DNA of 7,777 nt from an uncultured Muribaculaceae bacterium (GCA_910586455.1 CAJUHX010000044.1:1-7777), one strand, 5' to 3'; counted from the stretch's first letter, positions 1 to 6,478 are shown. A program made the numbers and translations. The notes: a model not told the origin generated them from the letters alone.

Positions 1-423
1 GCCCTGAAGAGCGTTAGCCAGAGAGGGAGCCGGGGTTTTCTGCAGCTTGTCGGATGCTACCGATGTTACCGAACCGGTAAGGTCGCTTTTTTTCATTGTT
101 CCGTAACCGATTACCACCACTTCATCGAGTACCGATATATTGTGAAGTGTGACATCAAGAGTCTGGCTCTCGTTTATTTTCTTCTGCACCGGGTCGCAGC
201 CTACATAACTGAACTCGAGTGTCTGACCTGCACTGACGCTAATTTCATATTTTCCGTCGAAATCGGTATCGATTACATTCGAGGGATTTTCAAGCACGCG
301 TACGGTTGCTCCGATTGCCGGTTCGCCATCGTCAGCTGTATAGACGGTGCCGCTTACCCGCAGCTGGGCCCATACGCTGATGTCGCATATAAGAATAAAT
401 AGAAGAAGTAGATGTTTTCTCAT
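1..423 (-). CDS. SusC/RagA-family TonB-linked outer membrane transporter, N-terminal part (runs off left edge)
   Basis: Only the first 141 residues are in the window; the frame stays open to base 1. In this family the full protein (usually about 1000 residues) is an outer-membrane beta-barrel that imports glycans or other large nutrients with a SusD-like surface lipoprotein, powered by TonB. Seen here: a signal peptide (residues 1-19, basic start then Leu/Ile-rich, ending VWA before Gln20, a good signal peptidase I site); a carboxypeptidase-regulatory-like domain at about 21-95 (VSGTVYTADDGEPAIGATV, then DTDFDGKYEISV and LEFSYVGC); and the start of the plug with DEVVVIGYGTMKKSDLTGSV at about 100-119, the hallmark of the family. 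ATG at 423 is chosen because it directly precedes the signal peptide. It is divergent from the sensor-regulator at 718, so that regulator probably controls it. The susD partner would lie off the left edge. Substrate unknown. Partial because of the window edge, not because it is broken. Confidence 0.5.
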   Translation of the reverse strand, partial: MRKHLLLLFILICDISVWAQLRVSGTVYTADDGEPAIGATVRVLENPSNVIDTDFDGKYEISVSAGQTLEFSYVGCDPVQKKINESQTLDVTLHNISVLDEVVVIGYGTMKKSDLTGSVTSVASDKLQKTPAPSLANALQG

Positions 424-512
424 GCCGTTATTAGGTTTGAGGTCTGTGATTAATGATTGCTTGTAAGGGGTGTGTGGATCGTTTTTTTGTGGCACACGGT
501 TGAATTTCGGTG

Positions 513-520
513 CAAAGTTA
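513..520 (-). promoter_or_regulatory. -7 box of the susC-like gene (TAACTTTG), no matching -33 box
   Basis: Read on the minus strand this is TAACTTTG, a full match to the Bacteroidales -7 consensus TAnnTTTG and identical to the -7 boxes at 6014-6021 and 6372-6379. It would start transcription near 507, leaving a leader of about 85 bases before the ATG at 423. About 20 bp upstream, where a TTTG should stand, the minus strand reads TGCC, so the -33 element is missing. That suggests (inference) a promoter that needs an activator. Confidence 0.5.
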
Positions 521-584
521 GGGTATTAATTTATATATAAGGCATATAATCCATTCGCAAAAACTCAACTTGTGTAAAAATATA

Positions 585-603
585 ACTCTACATATACCCT
601 ACA
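585..603. repeat. 11-bp-period direct repeat (ACTCTACA / ACCCTACA), candidate activator site
   Basis: ACTCTACA at 585-592 is followed by ACCCTACA at 596-603, one helical turn apart. A looser relative, ACTCAACT, lies at 563-570, two turns before the first copy. Relative to the susC-like start near 507 the two good copies lie at about -79 to -96, a plausible place for an activator. The region is AT-rich and the units are short, so chance remains possible. Confidence 0.5.
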
Positions 604-639
604 AAATAAATTCAAACGTCTGTAAATAAATGAGATAAA

Positions 640-659
640 TAAAACATGTTTTAAAACAT
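640..659. promoter_or_regulatory. Alternating triple AAAACAT element, candidate operator
   Basis: Three heptamers stand in alternating orientation: AAAACAT (641-647), its inverse ATGTTTT (646-652) and AAAACAT again (653-659). They form two overlapping perfect 14-bp palindromes, TAAAACATGTTTTA (640-653) and ATGTTTTAAAACAT (646-659). The element lies 37-56 bp upstream of the regulator's -7 box in the divergent intergenic region, a sensible position for a dimeric helix-turn-helix regulator. Binding by the 718-3627 product is inference. Confidence 0.5.
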
Positions 660-695
660 AACTCACACATGCTATTTAGTTCGCACAATTATCAG

Positions 696-703
696 TATCT
701 TTG
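696..703 (+). promoter_or_regulatory. -7 box of the sensor-regulator gene (TATCTTTG)
   Basis: TATCTTTG matches the Bacteroidales -7 consensus TAnnTTTG. The best -33 candidate is TTTA at 675-678 with a short 17-bp spacer, so this is a weaker promoter than those of the lipoprotein and nfn genes. Transcription would begin near 709, giving a leader of only about 9 bases before the ATG at 718. Weak expression would suit a regulator. Confidence 0.5.
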
Positions 704-717
704 TAAAAAATTATCCC

Positions 718-3627
718 ATGAAAGGACTAAACCGTATTTTTGCTTTGTTGCTCATGGCAGTGCTGGTGGCATTGTCGTGTATGGGTTCGTATCCTATTGT
801 GAGGAGTTTTCCTAAAAAATCGCATGAAGGGGGCCCGCAGACATGGACGGTGGCCAACGATACACTGGGCCGGATGTTTTTCGGCAATAAAAACGGTCTG
901 CTTGTATATGACAGCGATGTGTGGCAGCTTCATGGAATAGATTATGGTTCCACTGTGCGTGCATTGATGTACGATCCGGTGAAATCGTGTCTTTATGCCG
1001 GTGGAAGCGAAGAATTCGGATATTTCTCGTATGAGTCGGATTCCGGCATCTTCAGCTATAAGAGTCTGACAGCTCTTCTGCCGGCGAGCGTATCGTCTTT
1101 CAAGGAGATATGGAGTATATTTACTCTGCAGAAGAATGGAAATGTGTGGTTCCAGTCCGACAATTACCTGTTTGAGTATGACGGAAAAACCATTAAGCCG
1201 TTCAAGACCGGCGAGCGGATTACAGCATCGGCGGCCATCAACGGACGTATATATGTGGCGCTGGCGCATGGCGGCATAGCCGAACTCGACTACGGGCGGC
1301 TTAAGAATCTGCCGCGCGGCAGTCTGCCCGCTAATGCCAGGGTGGTGGAGTTCCTGCCATATTTCAACGGTGTTATGATTGTGACCGAATATCATGGGCT
1401 GTTTACGCTCGAACACGGCAATATACAGCCGCTCAATCTTGGGGCGGATGATTTCCTGTGCTCATCGCAGGTGTTCTGTGCGGCCGCCAAGGGTGACAAC
1501 TATGTGTTCGGAACAGTAAGCAACGGTGTGATGATTATTAATATCCGCAGCGGGCGGCATACGTTCGCCAACATCGAAACCGGCCTTCAGAACAACACGG
1601 TGCTGTCGGCCTATTTCGATGACGATAACAATCTGTGGCTCGGACTGGACAATGGAATAGATATGATACAGGTCGACCTGCCTTATTACAGTCTGCTTGG
1701 GTCGACTTCGCGGTATGGCGCCGGATATGTTTCGCTTCGAAGCGGTGATGACTTGTATCTCGGTACCAACCAGGGGTTGTTTGTGATGCCGTACAGCGAC
1801 AGGACAACGCCCGACCCTCCGCGTCTGAAGCCGCTTGTGTCTGGACAGATATGGGATGTGAAAGATATCGGCGGCCGGATATTTGTGTGCAGTGACGCCG
1901 GACTCTATGTAGGCGACAGTCATGTAATGACACACATCGATGGAATCCCCGGCTCATGGTCGGTGGGGGAGCTGCCGCAATCGCCTGATTACTTGCTGGT
2001 ATCGACGTACGAAACATTTTATATGCTGCATCTCGAGGGCGGTCATTGGGTCAACCGCGGGCCGGTTGACGGATATAACGATATCGGCGGACGATTTAAG
2101 ATTGATGATAATGGCGATGTGTGGATAGCGCATTGGCTCAAAGGTATATATCGCCTGACTATAAATCCGGAGCGTAACAGCTTTGTATCGAATCAGTTTT
2201 TTAATCAGGAACACGGTCTGCCGCATACCCGCAGCGTGTCGCTTGCCATGTACGACGGAAAACCTGTGATGATTTCAGACGGCGGCTTTTCGTCGCTTGC
2301 CGCTGACGGACGCTCCATTATACCCCATAAAAAACTGAATGCCATGCTGAATACCCCTGTGGCTCCGATGTTTCATCAGTCGCCGCGCGGCGACATCTGG
2401 ACCATAGGCGAAAATTCAGTTACCCGTCTGACAAAGAATCTTTCGGGAGAACTTGTCGCTGACAGTATTACTTTCTCGCCGATTGCGGATCAGATTATAC
2501 CGGGTTTCGAAAATCTTAATTTTATAAACGACAACCGGATGATTGTGTCCATGCAGGATGGCTTTTATGATGTCAATCTTGCCGTATCGCCCGAACATCG
2601 AGGTGGCAAGCAAGTATATTTTCGTGTGTTGCAGGCGTATGGCGACAGTGTCAGGACTCTGTATCCGAATGATGCCGCCTGCGATATGGTGTGTCTGCCT
2701 TTCTCTATGAATTCACTCAGGGCTGAGGCGGTGATGGTGGAGTATCGCGCCGACAAGGCTGTGTCGTATAGCTTCTTTCTTGAGAACTATGATAGCGGAT
2801 GGAGTGAATATTCGCCTATGTCGTACAAGGAGTACACCCATTTGCCCGAAGGTCAGTATCTGATGCATGTGAGGAGTTTCAACAGCTTCAACCGCACTAC
2901 GAGCGAGGCGGTAATGACCATATGTATACTGCCTCCGTGGTACAGGTCTACGGCGGCAAAGATTGTGTATCTGCTTCTTGTTCTGTCGCTTCTTCTTCTG
3001 GCATATTACTGGTTCAGACGGGTGGCATTCAGGGCGTCGCGTCAGGTGGCGGCACGCAAGGAGCAGGAACTGGAGGATATGCGGCGTAAGGCCAGAGAGG
3101 AATCCTTGCTTAAGGATTACGAGATTGCCGAACTGAAGAGCCGGCATCTGGAGAATGATGTCCAGCACAAAACCGAGGAGCTTTCGAACATAACTATGAA
3201 TGTGGTGCGTAAGAATGAAATTCTGCTGGATATATCCGACAGGCTTACACGGTTGAGCCGGAGTGAGCTCAGCGGCGAGGTGTCGCGGCAAATAGCCAAA
3301 ATACAGTCGCTGATTAAGGAAAATATAACCCGTGATGATGACTGGCGTAATTTCATACGCACCTTCGATGCCGCTTACGGCAATTTTACCAAGCATCTGC
3401 AGGAAAGGCATCCAGGTCTTAGCCCCACCGAACTGAGGGTGTGCTGCTATCTGATAATGGGGCTAAACAGCAAGGAAATAGCACAGCTGTTTAATATCTC
3501 TTACAGGAGCGTGGAGATGTCGCGTTACCGTCTGAGAAAGAAACTTGGTCTTGTCAGAGAAACCAGTCTTACCGAATACCTTAACGGTATTTTCGCGGAG
3601 ATAAAAACAGTGGATAAGGCCAGGTAG
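718..3627 (+). CDS. Membrane-spanning sensor-regulator: beta-propeller + Y_Y_Y sensor, LuxR-type helix-turn-helix, no kinase
   Basis: A 969-residue one-component regulator. N-terminal hydrophobic segment (residues about 6-22) sends the sensor to the periplasm; ALSC at 18-21 is a poor lipobox, so a normal signal peptide or anchor is likelier. Residues about 35-650 form a propeller-type sensor with Reg_prop-like blades: LGRMFFGNKNGLLVYD (about 50-65), DDDNNLWLGLDNGIDMI (about 301-317), DDNGDVWIAHWLKGIYRL (about 463-480). The Y_Y_Y domain is at about 665-738. One transmembrane helix lies at 749-766 (IVYLLLVLSLLLLAYYWF), followed by Arg-Arg, so the C-terminus is cytoplasmic. A charged coiled coil covers about 770-850. 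The LuxR/GerE-type helix-turn-helix is at about 902-950 (LSPTELRV, NSKEIAQLFNISYRSVEMSR, RLRKKLGL). There is no histidine kinase or receiver domain, so it differs from hybrid two-component regulators of the same sensor class and must act on DNA while membrane-tethered, unless cleaved. The ATG at 718 fits the signal segment and the -7 box at 696. It probably controls the divergent susC-like operon; ligand unknown. Confidence 0.5.
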   Translation: MKGLNRIFALLLMAVLVALSCMGSYPIVRSFPKKSHEGGPQTWTVANDTLGRMFFGNKNGLLVYDSDVWQLHGIDYGSTVRALMYDPVKSCLYAGGSEEFGYFSYESDSGIFSYKSLTALLPASVSSFKEIWSIFTLQKNGNVWFQSDNYLFEYDGKTIKPFKTGERITASAAINGRIYVALAHGGIAELDYGRLKNLPRGSLPANARVVEFLPYFNGVMIVTEYHGLFTLEHGNIQPLNLGADDFLCSSQVFCAAAKGDNYVFGTVSNGVMIINIRSGRHTFANIETGLQNNTVLSAYFDDDNNLWLGLDNGIDMIQVDLPYYSLLGSTSRYGAGYVSLRSGDDLYLGTNQGLFVMPYSDRTTPDPPRLKPLVSGQIWDVKDIGGRIFVCSDAGLYVGDSHVMTHIDGIPGSWSVGELPQSPDYLLVSTYETFYMLHLEGGHWVNRGPVDGYNDIGGRFKIDDNGDVWIAHWLKGIYRLTINPERNSFVSNQFFNQEHGLPHTRSVSLAMYDGKPVMISDGGFSSLAADGRSIIPHKKLNAMLNTPVAPMFHQSPRGDIWTIGENSVTRLTKNLSGELVADSITFSPIADQIIPGFENLNFINDNRMIVSMQDGFYDVNLAVSPEHRGGKQVYFRVLQAYGDSVRTLYPNDAACDMVCLPFSMNSLRAEAVMVEYRADKAVSYSFFLENYDSGWSEYSPMSYKEYTHLPEGQYLMHVRSFNSFNRTTSEAVMTICILPPWYRSTAAKIVYLLLVLSLLLLAYYWFRRVAFRASRQVAARKEQELEDMRRKAREESLLKDYEIAELKSRHLENDVQHKTEELSNITMNVVRKNEILLDISDRLTRLSRSELSGEVSRQIAKIQSLIKENITRDDDWRNFIRTFDAAYGNFTKHLQERHPGLSPTELRVCCYLIMGLNSKEIAQLFNISYRSVEMSRYRLRKKLGLVRETSLTEYLNGIFAEIKTVDKAR

Positions 3628-3642
3628 GCGCTGTATTTATCG

Positions 3643-3674
3643 AAAAAAAAGGCACTGTCTCACGACAACGCCTT
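3643..3674 (-). terminator. Rho-independent terminator of the nfnA-nfnB operon
   Basis: On the minus strand an 11-bp stem, AAGGCGTTGTC / GACAGTGCCTT with two G-U wobbles, is capped by GTGA and runs into a tract of eight T (3650-3643, the first two shared with the stem). On the plus strand the two wobbles become A-C mismatches and no T tract follows, so it serves the minus-strand operon. It lies 46 bases past the nfnB stop. No separate terminator for the plus-strand regulator was found. Confidence 0.5.
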
Positions 3675-3691
3675 CCGATTAATCTACAATC

Positions 3692-3714
3692 TAAGGGTGC
3701 TTTCGCAGCCCTTA
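3692..3714 (-). other. GAAA-capped hairpin just after the nfnB stop codon
   Basis: On the minus strand TAAGGG-C-TGC pairs with GCA-CCCTTA around a GAAA loop: 9 base pairs with one bulged C. The GAAA loop is a GNRA tetraloop only when read on the minus strand, which suggests an RNA element in the nfnB 3' untranslated region. It begins 6 bases after the stop and has no T tract, so it is not itself a terminator. It may stabilise the mRNA 3' end or stall RNA polymerase; function is not shown. Confidence 0.5.
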
Positions 3715-3719
3715 TGGGT

Positions 3720-5180
3720 TTACTCGCTTTCGAGAGTCCGCGCCATTTCGGCAGCCGCGTGTCGGCCGTCGCCCATGGCGAGTATTACTGTGGCACCGCC
3801 GCGTACGATGTCGCCGCCTGCGAACAGTGTCGGAATCGACGACTGCAGCTTCTCGTTCACTGCAATAGTGCCGCGCGGTGTAACTTCGAGGTCTTTTATT
3901 GAGTTGGGAATAAGTGGGTTGGGCGACACGCCTACGGCAACAATGACTTCGTCGATTTCGATTTCGTCGATTGCTCCGGGTATAGGCTGCGGGCTTCGGC
4001 GTCCCGAGGCGTCGGGTTCGCCCAGTTCCATACGCTGTACGCGCATGGCTCTTACATGGCCTCTCTCATCGCCGAGGTATTCCACCGGATTCGCCAGTGT
4101 CATAAAGTGTATTCCTTCTTCTTTGGCGTGAGCCACTTCTTCGAGGCGGGCCGGCATTTCGGCCTCGCTGCGGCGGTACACAATCATCACCTCGTCGGCT
4201 CCGAGTCGGCGGGCGGTGCGCACGCTGTCCATGGCGGTGTTGCCGCCTCCCACCACAGCCACGCGCTTGCCTTGGCTTACGGGGGTGTCGAAATCAGTGC
4301 GTCCGGCGCCCATCAGGTTCACTCGGGTAAGGTATTCGTTGCTCGACATTATGCCTATGAGATTTTCGCCCGGTATGCCCATGAAGCGTGGCAAACCGGC
4401 TCCGCTGGCCACGAATATGCCGCTGTAGCCCTCGGCGAGGAGGTCGTCGAAACTCAGTGTCTTGCCTATGATTACGTCGCTTACAAATTTCACGCCCTGG
4501 CGGCGCAGTGTGTCGAGTTCGGCGTCGACAACCTCGTTGGGCAGTCGGAATTCGGGGATGCCGTATTTGAGTACACCTCCGATTTCATGCAGCGCCTCGT
4601 ACACGGTTACATCGTAGCCGCGCATAATCATTTCGCCAGCAAACGACAGTCCGGCCGGTCCGCTTCCGGCCACGGCCACTTTCACGCCTTTCCGCTCGGC
4701 CGGCATGGGGCATGGGGCACCGGAATTGCGGGCAGCGTCGGCGGCGTAGCGTTCGAGCCAGCCTATCGCCACCGGCTGCTTTTTCATTTTGTTGTATATG
4801 CAACGGCTTTCGCACTGCTTTTCCTGCGGGCATACACGGCCGCATACGGCAGGCAGAGCGCTTGTGGAGCGCAGAACCAGCGATGCAACGTCGTTGCGTC
4901 CGCGCTGTATGTTTTTGACAAAGCCCGGGATGTCGATACCTACCGGGCAGCCGGACACACACTGCGGGTCGGGGCAGTCGAGGCAGCGGGTGGCCTCGAG
5001 CACTGCCTGCTCGGCGGTAAGACCGCAGTTGACTTCTTCGTTACATGTTACGCGGTGCTCGGGGTCGAGCATGTTCATTGTGGCGCGTGGTATTGCGCTT
5101 CGTTCGCGTGCGGGCATAGCCGCGCGCAGTTCCTCGCGCCATGCGGCGTCGCGGTTATGGAGTTCTTTTTCTTGGTTCAT
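3720..5180 (-). CDS. nfnB: NfnB-like large subunit of NADH-dependent reduced ferredoxin:NADP+ oxidoreductase (glutamate synthase small-subunit family)
   Basis: A 486-residue iron-sulfur flavoprotein of the GltD family. The N-terminal domain has two cysteine sets for [4Fe-4S] clusters: C66-x2-C69-x4-C74-x3-C78 and C113-x3-C117-x5-C123-x3-C127. A first Rossmann motif AGSGPAG (about 171-177) binds FAD; a second, VVGGGNTAMD (about 309-318), followed by YRRSEAEMPAR, binds the pyridine nucleotide; the C-terminal AGGDIVRGGATVILAMGDG closes the FAD site. Length is normal for NfnB/GltD. It follows nfnA by 11 bases in the same direction. With that partner it should form the cytoplasmic NfnAB complex, which couples oxidation of NADH and reduced ferredoxin to reduction of NADP+ by flavin-based electron bifurcation. 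Pipelines often name it glutamate synthase small subunit, but no large subunit gltB is present here. A role as SudAB-like sulfide dehydrogenase or as a general NADPH oxidoreductase cannot be excluded by sequence alone. ATG at 5180 fits the spacing; a terminator follows at 3643-3674. Confidence 0.5.
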   Translation of the reverse strand: MNQEKELHNRDAAWREELRAAMPARERSAIPRATMNMLDPEHRVTCNEEVNCGLTAEQAVLEATRCLDCPDPQCVSGCPVGIDIPGFVKNIQRGRNDVASLVLRSTSALPAVCGRVCPQEKQCESRCIYNKMKKQPVAIGWLERYAADAARNSGAPCPMPAERKGVKVAVAGSGPAGLSFAGEMIMRGYDVTVYEALHEIGGVLKYGIPEFRLPNEVVDAELDTLRRQGVKFVSDVIIGKTLSFDDLLAEGYSGIFVASGAGLPRFMGIPGENLIGIMSSNEYLTRVNLMGAGRTDFDTPVSQGKRVAVVGGGNTAMDSVRTARRLGADEVMIVYRRSEAEMPARLEEVAHAKEEGIHFMTLANPVEYLGDERGHVRAMRVQRMELGEPDASGRRSPQPIPGAIDEIEIDEVIVAVGVSPNPLIPNSIKDLEVTPRGTIAVNEKLQSSIPTLFAGGDIVRGGATVILAMGDGRHAAAEMARTLESE

Positions 5181-5191
5181 GGTGGTATTGG

Positions 5192-5974
5192 TCAGTTATA
5201 GGCGCGCATGCGCATGAGCATTTCATCGAAATCAACCTGGTGTGCGTCGAATTCGGGTCCGTCGACACACACAAAGCGCATTTTGCCGCCTACAGTCACG
5301 CGGCAGGCTCCGCACATGCCGGTGCCGTCGACCATTATGGTGTTGAGCGAGCAGATGGTCGGCACGTTGTACTCCCGGGTGAGTTTTGCTACGAATTTCA
5401 TCATCACGGCCGGTCCGATGGTAACTACCTCGTCGACTTTTTCTCGCTGTATCACTTGCTCTACACCGTTGGTCACAAGTCCTTTGGTGCCGTAACTGCC
5501 GTCGTCGGTCATTATAATCACCTCGTCGGAGTAGCTTCGCACCTGGTCTTCGAGAATAATGAGGTCCTTGGTTCGGGCGGCGAGCACGCTGACCACTCGG
5601 TTGCCTGCCTCTTTCATGGCCTTAATGATAGGCAGCAGCGGGGCCACACCCACGCCTCCGCCGCAGCATACCACAGTGCCGCGCTTCTTGATGTCGGTGG
5701 CGCGACCCAGCGGGCCGACTACGTCGGTAAGGCAATCGCCGGGCTCGAGCGCGCATATCTTGCGTGTGCTCACGCCAACGGCCTGTATCACCAGAGTGAT
5801 AATGCCCTTGGCCACATCGGCGTCTGCTATGGTCAGCGGAATGCGTTCGCCTTTTTCTCCGCAGCGCACTATCACAAAGTGGCCCGGTTTGCGGGCGCGC
5901 GCTATCATGGGCGCCTTAACGTCGAGGCGTACCACATTCTCTGAGAAATGTTCTTTATGGACTATTTCAAACAT
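5192..5974 (-). CDS. nfnA: NfnA-like small subunit (FAD/NAD-binding, [2Fe-2S]; DHODH electron-transfer family)
   Basis: A 260-residue flavin oxidoreductase of the ferredoxin-NADP reductase / PyrK fold. Residues about 1-95 form the FAD-binding barrel (KPGHFVIVR at about 29-37, then GERIPLTIAD at 42-51). A nucleotide-binding domain follows, with the glycine-rich CCGGGVGVAPLLP (about 103-115). Near the C-terminus D216, C221, C224 and C236 (VDGTGMCGACRV) make the [2Fe-2S] site; one Asp plus three Cys is the ligand set described for Nfn, whereas PyrK uses four Cys. In the bifurcating complex this subunit holds the NADH site and passes electrons to NfnB. I start at ATG 5974 (MFEIVHKEHF), where family members begin; an upstream in-frame ATG at 6016 would add 14 residues but overlaps the promoter -7 box. 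It is first in a two-gene operon with nfnB (11-base gap). No pyrD is near, which argues against a PyrK role. Confidence 0.5.
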   Translation of the reverse strand: MFEIVHKEHFSENVVRLDVKAPMIARARKPGHFVIVRCGEKGERIPLTIADADVAKGIITLVIQAVGVSTRKICALEPGDCLTDVVGPLGRATDIKKRGTVVCCGGGVGVAPLLPIIKAMKEAGNRVVSVLAARTKDLIILEDQVRSYSDEVIIMTDDGSYGTKGLVTNGVEQVIQREKVDEVVTIGPAVMMKFVAKLTREYNVPTICSLNTIMVDGTGMCGACRVTVGGKMRFVCVDGPEFDAHQVDFDEMLMRMRAYN

Positions 5975-6013
5975 AGATTTAAGTGCTGATAATATATTTG
6001 GTGCGGGTACAGG

Positions 6014-6045
6014 CAAAGTTACGAAAAAGATATGATATATACAAA
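6014..6045 (-). promoter_or_regulatory. Promoter of the nfnA-nfnB operon (TTTG-N20-TAACTTTG)
   Basis: On the minus strand TTTG (6045-6042) and TAACTTTG (6021-6014) are separated by 20 bp, a near-ideal Bacteroidales housekeeping promoter. Transcription would start near 6007, giving a leader of about 33 bases to the ATG at 5974. The -33 box sits inside the T tract of the upstream lipoprotein terminator. Confidence 0.5.
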
Positions 6046-6077
6046 AATAAAGCCTACCTGCATGCAGGTAGGCTTTA
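6042..6077 (-). terminator. Rho-independent terminator of the small lipoprotein gene (30-bp perfect palindrome)
   Basis: Bases 6048-6077 are a perfect 30-bp inverted repeat, arms TAAAGCCTACCTGCA and complement, so the hairpin has about 13 pairs with a CATG loop. On the minus strand it is followed by TTTTTG (6047-6042). It lies 25 bases beyond the lipoprotein stop. On the plus strand the bases after the stem are CTATGAGG, not a T tract, so the direction is clear. Confidence 0.5.
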
Positions 6078-6102
6078 CTATGAGGTTGAACCGAGTTGTC
6101 GA

Positions 6103-6321
6103 TTATTCAGCAGCTTCAACGGGAGCTTCTACAACTTCAGCAACTACAGTAGCGCTGTCAGCAGCAGAGTCAACAGTTTCTTCTACAACAGCAGCAACTT
6201 CCTCAACAGCAACAGTAGCAGTGCTGTCAACAGAGTCAGCGGCCTTGTTGGCTTCGCCGTTACCGCAGGAGAAGAGGCTTACGCTGAAAGCTACAGCGAG
6301 CATGAGAACTAACTTTTTCAT
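6103..6321 (-). CDS. Small low-complexity lipoprotein (72 residues), function unknown
   Basis: A short lipoprotein with a classic signal: MKKLVLMLAVAFSVSLFSC, lipobox LFSC with the acylated Cys at residue 19, followed by GNGEANKAADS. The mature part (about 54 residues) is almost entirely Ala, Val, Glu, Ser, Thr and Asp, strongly acidic, with no aromatic residue and no further Cys. Residues about 29-49 and about 50-72 look like an imperfect internal duplication (ADSVDSTATV-AVEEV against VDSAADSATVVAEVVE). ATG at 6321 is chosen because the signal peptide begins there; an ATG at 6348 would add nine residues in front. The gene has its own strong promoter and terminator, so it is a single-gene unit, probably well expressed. 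No domain is recognised; similar short Ala/Glu-rich lipoproteins are common in Bacteroidales. A structural or envelope role is only a guess. Confidence 0.5.
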   Translation of the reverse strand: MKKLVLMLAVAFSVSLFSCGNGEANKAADSVDSTATVAVEEVAAVVEETVDSAADSATVVAEVVEAPVEAAE

Positions 6322-6371
6322 TTTCTTTTTGATTAAATAGTAAAACAATTATTTGTGCTTCAAAAACGCTA

Positions 6372-6403
6372 CAAAGTTACGCCATATTTTTGAACCCACC
6401 AAA
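6372..6403 (-). promoter_or_regulatory. Promoter of the small lipoprotein gene (TTTG-N20-TAACTTTG)
   Basis: On the minus strand TTTG (6403-6400) is followed after 20 bp by TAACTTTG (6379-6372). Spacing and -7 sequence are the same as in the nfn promoter. Transcription would start near 6365, giving a leader of about 44 bases. A/T-rich sequence upstream (6404-6430) could act as an UP-like element, which is inference. Confidence 0.5.
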
Positions 6404-6478
6404 TATTTAAACGAAAAAAATTTTGTTTAAATTATGGATTATTTAGCTCTATGGATTAAGTGGCAGCGTATTAGCGGT

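Noticed and set aside
142..402. Plus-strand open frame of 86 codons
   Set aside because: It is antisense to the susC-like start, which has a signal peptide and the family plug motif in the other frame.
472..497. GTGTG...CACAC inverted repeat in the susC leader
   Set aside because: Only 5 bp with a 16-base loop; too weak to call a riboswitch or attenuator.
531..540. Palindrome TTATATATAA in the susC promoter spacer
   Set aside because: Ten bases of pure A/T in an AT-rich region; such palindromes are expected by chance.
727..1416. Minus-strand open frames opposite the regulator (also 1462-1935, 1538-2017, 2713-3411)
   Set aside because: They overlap each other and the regulator coding sequence, with no signal peptide, domain or promoter box of their own.
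4056..5201. Long plus-strand open frame (381 codons) opposite nfnB
   Set aside because: It lies antisense to a gene with clear iron-sulfur and Rossmann motifs, has no recognisable domain, is rich in His/Ala/Tyr as expected from the mirror of GC-rich codons, and has no promoter box upstream.
5141..5944. Plus-strand open frames opposite nfnA (also 5208-5495, 5559-6035)
   Set aside because: Mirror frames of a gene with clear FAD and [2Fe-2S] motifs; His/Ala-rich and without a start context.
6408..6429. A/T-only inverted repeat TAAAC...GTTTA after the SulP gene as a terminator
   Set aside because: Arms of 5 bp with almost no G-C pairs and the T run inside the hairpin, not after it; more likely just AT-rich sequence upstream of the lipoprotein promoter.
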